A stretch of DNA of 64,000 nucleotides from Polynucleobacter sp. GWA2_45_21 (GTDB lineage Bacteria > Pseudomonadota > Gammaproteobacteria > Burkholderiales > Burkholderiaceae). The notes beneath the pieces were generated by a model. The model was not told where the DNA came from. It saw nothing but the letters and a program-made list of their open reading frames with translations, and searched no databases. The first letter of the stretch is position 1, and each line of letters opens with the position of its first letter. Both the position numbers and the translations under genes were made by a program. Location of the stretch: assembly GCF_001830325.1 (NCBI RefSeq), contig NZ_MHZG01000002.1, positions 124,001 through 188,000 on the forward strand, in the 5' to 3' direction. Below, piece after piece: positions 60,276 through 64,000 of this stretch.

Positions 60276-60818
60276 TTATTCAAAAATTAAATCAATTCGC
60301 TTGATATTAATTTCATGTTGATGAACCTCGAGTTCCCCGTACTCATCTTTTTCGGCAAACTTTGGATCGGATAAATCAAAAAAACTGTCGCTGCATACGA
60401 GATGAATGGTGGCGGTGACAAAGCTAGCGCTACGAACGTCACTCAGAATTCTACTGAGGGTCAATGGATCATCTATCGACCAGAAAATACTAGTCTCAAA
60501 TTGCTTCCCAGCATGATCAAAACGAAATATTCTGGCGTCTTCATCTTCTATTTCGACCAATGGATTTGAAGATCCATAAATACTTAGATTGGTGATGTGG
60601 TTTGTAAATAATTCATGGATGATAGGTCGGCATTTCAGTAAATAGTAGTCCCGAACCGTGGGCTTAAAAAGTAGACCTTTAATTGAAAGCGCACTCGTGA
60701 TTTCAGACCAATGCTCATCTTCAATCATTTCACTGTCGGACCTATAAGAGGTGCAAACTCCATTCTTTAGGTTTCTCCAAAAGGAAAGCGATACTCTTTG
60801 TTCTATCTCTGGATTCAT
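60276..60818 (-). CDS. Hypothetical protein, last gene of VIT/vWA operon
   Basis: 180 residues, acidic and soluble in appearance: SLSFWRNLKNGVCTSYRSDSEMIEDEHWSEITSALSIKGLLFKPTVRDYYLLKCRPII at the N-terminus and HQHEINIKRIDLIFE at the C-terminus. No signal or membrane segment and no recognised family. It starts 11 bases after the secreted-protein gene. The 144-base gap to the kinase gene holds only a 20-codon frame (60145-60207). Confidence 0.7.
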   Translation of the reverse strand: MNPEIEQRVSLSFWRNLKNGVCTSYRSDSEMIEDEHWSEITSALSIKGLLFKPTVRDYYLLKCRPIIHELFTNHITNLSIYGSSNPLVEIEDEDARIFRFDHAGKQFETSIFWSIDDPLTLSRILSDVRSASFVTATIHLVCSDSFFDLSDPKFAEKDEYGELEVHQHEINIKRIDLIFE

Positions 60819-60829
60819 GGTGGGGCCCT

Positions 60830-61411
60830 TTAGAAGCAGTAGCTTGTACTGCCGTAGTAATTACAGATACGAGGTGGTGGCGTGATGGATTGCCCAAAAG
60901 AATTGGTAAAGGCCTTGCCGATGCCATTAAGCATTGTGGCTATAGCAGCAGTATTGGCTGGATTTTGTTGGGGTGGTTGATATTGCTGGGTCGCCTGATA
61001 TTGACTATAAAACTGACCTACTTCTTGGGCTGCTTTCGCTGCTGAAAATCTCTCCAATATCGCTTGACGAAAGGTATCTGTAGCGGAGGAATCAAGCTCA
61101 CTTATTTGGTCATCTGATAACTGATTACGCTGGGCAAATTGAGCCATCACCAGATTTTGCCTATTGATGTTGGCAAGCAGGCCATCTCTTGGATAAAGAG
61201 AGTCTGATAATGCGACTGCTTTTTGAGCTGCCTCAAGGTTGGATAATTCTTTGTTTTTTACCTGAACATCCAATTGCTTTGCTGCCTTGCTATATTGATC
61301 AAACTTAGTGGCGCACTGGGGAAGATAGTAGTCACATATATCGCTTTGGCAAAAAGCTGGGGTCGAGATAAGCCCAAATATCAGGACAAATAGCCATTCA
61401 GTAAATTTCAT
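60830..61411 (-). CDS. Secreted protein of unknown function
   Basis: 193 residues. Signal peptide MKFTEWLFVLIFGLISTPAFC, cleavage around residue 20; the mature part begins QSDICDYYLPQCATKFDQYSKAAKQLDVQVKNKELSNLEAAQKA. A Q/P-rich linker follows (FYSQYQATQQYQPPQQNP), then a C-terminal segment PPPRICNYYGSTSYCF with two cysteines. The two N-terminal and two C-terminal cysteines could form disulfides. It starts nine bases after the VIT/vWA gene stop, so co-translation is likely. No family recognised. Confidence 0.75.
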   Translation of the reverse strand: MKFTEWLFVLIFGLISTPAFCQSDICDYYLPQCATKFDQYSKAAKQLDVQVKNKELSNLEAAQKAVALSDSLYPRDGLLANINRQNLVMAQFAQRNQLSDDQISELDSSATDTFRQAILERFSAAKAAQEVGQFYSQYQATQQYQPPQQNPANTAAIATMLNGIGKAFTNSFGQSITPPPRICNYYGSTSYCF

Positions 61412-61420
61412 GATTGTTCC

Positions 61421-63739
61421 TTATTCTGCCAATTTACGTAACCAGTTGATGGGGCTCCAAGCACTCTTAGCTTCTATCGGTAAGGTAGCCTCAAAAAAAG
61501 TGCCTAGGTAAAGATTGACAATAGTGAGCGAGGTCTTAAGCTGGCCTACAGGCAATTCATTGGCCGCAGCTTCAATTACCAACCTCGTTTTTAGTTTCCA
61601 CTTTCCTTTGGTGCCCGAGTTAATCAATAGCCAAGATAGAATGACAGTCCAGGCGTCTTTATTAGATAAGAGTGGGGTAATTTGATTTAGTAAAGACGTT
61701 AGATTTGCATCTATCAATTGCGCTTGAATCGCCTTGATGAATTTCTCAATATCCGCGGGATTTTGAATCCATTTATTAGCAATGCTGATGATTTCATCAA
61801 GCGTGAGTGGTCTTTGAGTCTTTTGATGGCCCACTTTTATTGGCGGCGCAATATCATTCAATAGGTCGCATTCCTCACCAGCATCTTTGAGACTAATCTT
61901 TGAGCTAGTTACGCTTCTAAAGACTCTAGGTGAGCTCTGAAATAAATTAGTTGTTGATGGCCTGCTTCTAGAAAATAACACTACAGGTCTATCTATTCCC
62001 TTGCTAATCCCAGTGCCACCCCAGCCTGCAGCTAGCATCTGACTGACTTTTTGTAGCTCTGGTAATTCGCCTACTTTTTCATCTTCTGGGCGAATGTGCG
62101 TAAGTAGGTAATTTGTATTTTGGGTGACGAGTTGGTAACTGAGGGCTAAGGCCGTTTGATTCTCTTCGGACATGTTTCTGAGCCTTTGCGCTGCCCCTAA
62201 ACGAGAAATGATATTTGAGACTGACTGGATTAGAGTGCTTGCTTGCACCGAATATCTTTTAGGATTATTTCCAAGCTGAAAGGATAGGGTAGCGGGGTGC
62301 TGGGGTGGAGTTTTAAAACCTGCAAATATATGACTAGTGTTGAGATTAAAAATAGCGGTACTGATGCCGCTGACCCACTCAGGCTTTTCTTCATGACCCC
62401 AATCGATTTGAATATCACGCGCTCTGGGTTGACGCAATCGATGAAACATGCGGGTAATTGCCATTTGAATATCACCATTTGGCGGTACTAGTTCACAAGC
62501 GCCTCCAGTAGCTTCAGCTAGTTCTTGCAGGAGTGTTTCGGCAGGGGCATTGCCAACGCCAATGGCGAAGATACGTTGCCCAGATTGCTTAGCAGCTTTA
62601 ATGATGTTGGCGGTATCCCAAACTTCACCGTCGGTAATAAGTAGAACATCTGCCTGAGCATCATTCTCTTTGAGTCTAAAGGTGGAAAGCAGGGCATGTT
62701 CAATCTGTGTGCCGCCCATATTAGCCTGCGTATTACTAACAAAAATTGATGCTGCGGCAACATTAAATGGGGTGGCTGGTTGAAGTCCCTCAAAGGCATG
62801 CTCCACCGTATCCCCAAACTGGGAGTAGCTAAGCTGGTCATCGGGATTAAGGCTTATTAAAACCTGATGCAATGCTTCCTTGGCTGATTCAATGCTATCG
62901 CCATTCATCGACCCTGAGCAATCGACCAATATCTTGAGGGCAACTGGTTGTGCAAACTTATCGTTATCGATATTGGGATTAAAGCTAGTTAATACAGTGC
63001 AAGCTTGCGAGCCCATATGTTTATCGGGTGCAACCATGTAAAAAGATTGGTTTTTGAGTCCGCTCAAATTCAGAATAAAGTCGCGATCTAAAAATCCATC
63101 ACGAGTAAGCTCTACAATTGTTCCGGAGGTGTTTTGCGTTACGTCAATGTGATGGCTGGGCGACTCAATCGTGCATTTTTCTGTACCGCCACTAAGCAGC
63201 AATGAAAGAGTGAGAGGGTACTGCACCAACATATCTGCTTGGGTGCTTTGATGCTCTTGAATTCCGCCAAAGTGCTCTTTTCCGTACCGTGGCGCAATGG
63301 TAGTGGGTAGGCAAATTCTGGCACACCCTTCTTCAACTTGCAGTAATTGCGCATAGCGATACTCAATAGTTGCCGCTTCACCGGGTTTTAGATTACCCAG
63401 ACTGGCGGTATAGATGCCTTCGGAGTTTTTCTCGAGCATGATGGGGGTGTCACCATCAGCAATCGCTTTTTCATAGCCCGTAATTGCCGCCTGTTTTTCG
63501 ATGACTAAGCCGCGAAGTCTCTTGCCTGCAATTTCTACATGGAGATCCATAAAACTAGCGCCCCAGCCCATTGGAAAGGTATAGGAGGCCTCAAGGTTAT
63601 CTTGCGTGCAATTCTGATACTCCTGGCGAATAGTCATCTCCAGCACGAGACCTTGGACTATTCCTGTGGCTTTAACTGATTGCAGCGCCATTAATTGATT
63701 GCGCTCAAAAAGCAGTGAGGTTGTATTTTGAAAGGTCAT
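61421..63739 (-). CDS. VIT and vWA domain protein
   Basis: 772 residues from ATG 63739; a GTG one codon earlier opens the frame. The N-terminal VIT domain (about residues 15-140) contains VLEMTIRQEYQNCTQDNLEASYTFPMGWGASF and AGKRLRGLVIEKQAAITGYEKAIADGD. The vWA domain (about 275-440) has the MIDAS motif LKILVDCSGSMNGDSIESAKEAL, then NMGGTQIEHALLSTF and VLLITDGEVWD. The rest is helical without a recognised domain. No signal peptide, LPXTG-like or membrane anchor is visible, so it is probably cytoplasmic, unlike inter-alpha-trypsin-inhibitor relatives. Confidence 0.9.
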   Translation of the reverse strand: MTFQNTTSLLFERNQLMALQSVKATGIVQGLVLEMTIRQEYQNCTQDNLEASYTFPMGWGASFMDLHVEIAGKRLRGLVIEKQAAITGYEKAIADGDTPIMLEKNSEGIYTASLGNLKPGEAATIEYRYAQLLQVEEGCARICLPTTIAPRYGKEHFGGIQEHQSTQADMLVQYPLTLSLLLSGGTEKCTIESPSHHIDVTQNTSGTIVELTRDGFLDRDFILNLSGLKNQSFYMVAPDKHMGSQACTVLTSFNPNIDNDKFAQPVALKILVDCSGSMNGDSIESAKEALHQVLISLNPDDQLSYSQFGDTVEHAFEGLQPATPFNVAAASIFVSNTQANMGGTQIEHALLSTFRLKENDAQADVLLITDGEVWDTANIIKAAKQSGQRIFAIGVGNAPAETLLQELAEATGGACELVPPNGDIQMAITRMFHRLRQPRARDIQIDWGHEEKPEWVSGISTAIFNLNTSHIFAGFKTPPQHPATLSFQLGNNPKRYSVQASTLIQSVSNIISRLGAAQRLRNMSEENQTALALSYQLVTQNTNYLLTHIRPEDEKVGELPELQKVSQMLAAGWGGTGISKGIDRPVVLFSRSRPSTTNLFQSSPRVFRSVTSSKISLKDAGEECDLLNDIAPPIKVGHQKTQRPLTLDEIISIANKWIQNPADIEKFIKAIQAQLIDANLTSLLNQITPLLSNKDAWTVILSWLLINSGTKGKWKLKTRLVIEAAANELPVGQLKTSLTIVNLYLGTFFEATLPIEAKSAWSPINWLRKLAE

Positions 63740-64000
63740 CACTTGCTATCCTTTGCTATCTTTTCGTAGGCCTGCACCACATTTTGTAAAAACTCACGCA
63801 ATTGCTCGGGGCTTAAATTTGCCGATTCTGGGGAGACCTGGAGCTCAACACCATCTGCAATCCAAAGATGGGTTTTTACTTCAATGTGACCCGGTTTTTT
63901 GATGCGAACGGGTATGGACAAAGTCTCGCCGGATAAAACCTCACGTATCCGCTCTAGCGATATACCTGAATCAGATAATTGCTTGATGCGCAGAGCTTTT
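63739..64000 (-). CDS. MerR-family regulator, cut by window end
   Basis: The frame is open to the window edge. The first visible part, ALRIKQLSDSGISLERIREVLSGE, is the second half of a MerR winged-HTH domain (helix pattern I-K-x-L-x-x-x-G-I-S-L-x-x-I-R-x-V-L). It is followed by KKPGHIEVKTHLWIADGVELQVSPESANLSPEQLREFLQNVVQAYEKIA, an effector or partner-binding tail. The TTG at 63921 is not its start. Its stop TGA overlaps the VIT/vWA start by one base, so the two are coupled. Probably controls this operon. Confidence 0.75.
   Translation of the reverse strand, partial: KALRIKQLSDSGISLERIREVLSGETLSIPVRIKKPGHIEVKTHLWIADGVELQVSPESANLSPEQLREFLQNVVQAYEKIAKDSK

Noticed and set aside
46360..64000. A second copy of the tRNA-Ser 3' end as attR
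   Set aside because: Reading by eye found no TTCGAATCTCACCTCTTCC-like repeat downstream; the island's right end therefore stays undefined.
1..64000. CRISPR arrays and insertion sequences
   Set aside because: No regularly spaced direct repeats and no transposase gene were seen.

Overview
The window looks like chromosomal DNA of a small-genome, AT-leaning betaproteobacterium, most likely Polynucleobacter or a close Burkholderiales relative. This rests on gene content only: an NAD-dependent molybdenum formate dehydrogenase with a fused FdsG-FdsB subunit, a TIGR01841-type phasin, DusA, LrgAB, PurU, class I fumarase, Acs, and a dense housekeeping layout with short intergenic gaps. No rRNA or CRISPR array was seen. 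Four tRNA genes are present: His-GTG, Leu-TAA, Ser-GGA and Ser-TGA.

Layout. 1-2.1 kb: arsenic resistance (arsC end, acr3, arsH). 2.2-9.6 kb: a HigBA-like module, UspA, a TSUP permease, RNA-modifying enzymes (RluA family, DusA), tRNA-His, a SUMF1-like anchored protein, a Pif1-like helicase and a MazEF module. 9.6-21.4 kb, mostly minus strand: gamma-glutamyltransferase, LrgAB, PurU, small secreted proteins, a penicillin-acylase-family Ntn hydrolase, then fumarase, murI, tonB, exbB and exbD. 21.6-30 kb: acetyl-CoA synthetase, tRNA-Ser, a phasin behind a TGC/GCA-rich promoter, three tandem bactofilins convergent with an M23 peptidase, and a DUF748/AsmA-like protein. 30-34.8 kb: formate dehydrogenase. 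34.9-41.8 kb: four toxin-antitoxin loci interleaved with the NAD biosynthesis genes nadB, nadC and nadA; one toxin (YafQ) has an in-frame stop. 41.9-46.2 kb: phosphomannomutase, glucose-6-phosphate isomerase and an L2HGDH-like oxidoreductase.

46.3-51.9 kb is an integrated element beside tRNA-Ser(TGA): a P4-type integrase, an unknown protein, and a tightly overlapping operon of AlpA-like regulator, small HTH protein, CHC2 zinc-finger protein, RepA-like helicase and two unknowns. It resembles the replication half of a phage satellite or P4-like island without structural genes. I found no attR copy of the tRNA end.

52.3-60.1 kb is a nitrite-assimilation unit: NasR (NIT plus ANTAR domains), then a leader with ANTAR-type hairpins and a strong attenuator terminator, then cobA, nirB, nirD, a formate/nitrite-family channel and a fused PP2C phosphatase/Ser-Thr kinase. 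No nitrate reductase is in the window. 60.3-64 kb, minus strand, is a poorly described operon: a MerR-type regulator (cut by the window end), a large VIT/vWA protein, a secreted protein and an unknown protein.

Main points for a second look: the MerR-VIT/vWA operon; the ANTAR leader controlling an operon that ends in a kinase/phosphatase; near-identical operators on two unrelated toxin-antitoxin modules; toxin-antitoxin promoters that predict leaderless mRNAs; the satellite-like island; and a long inverted repeat abutting the M23 start codon.
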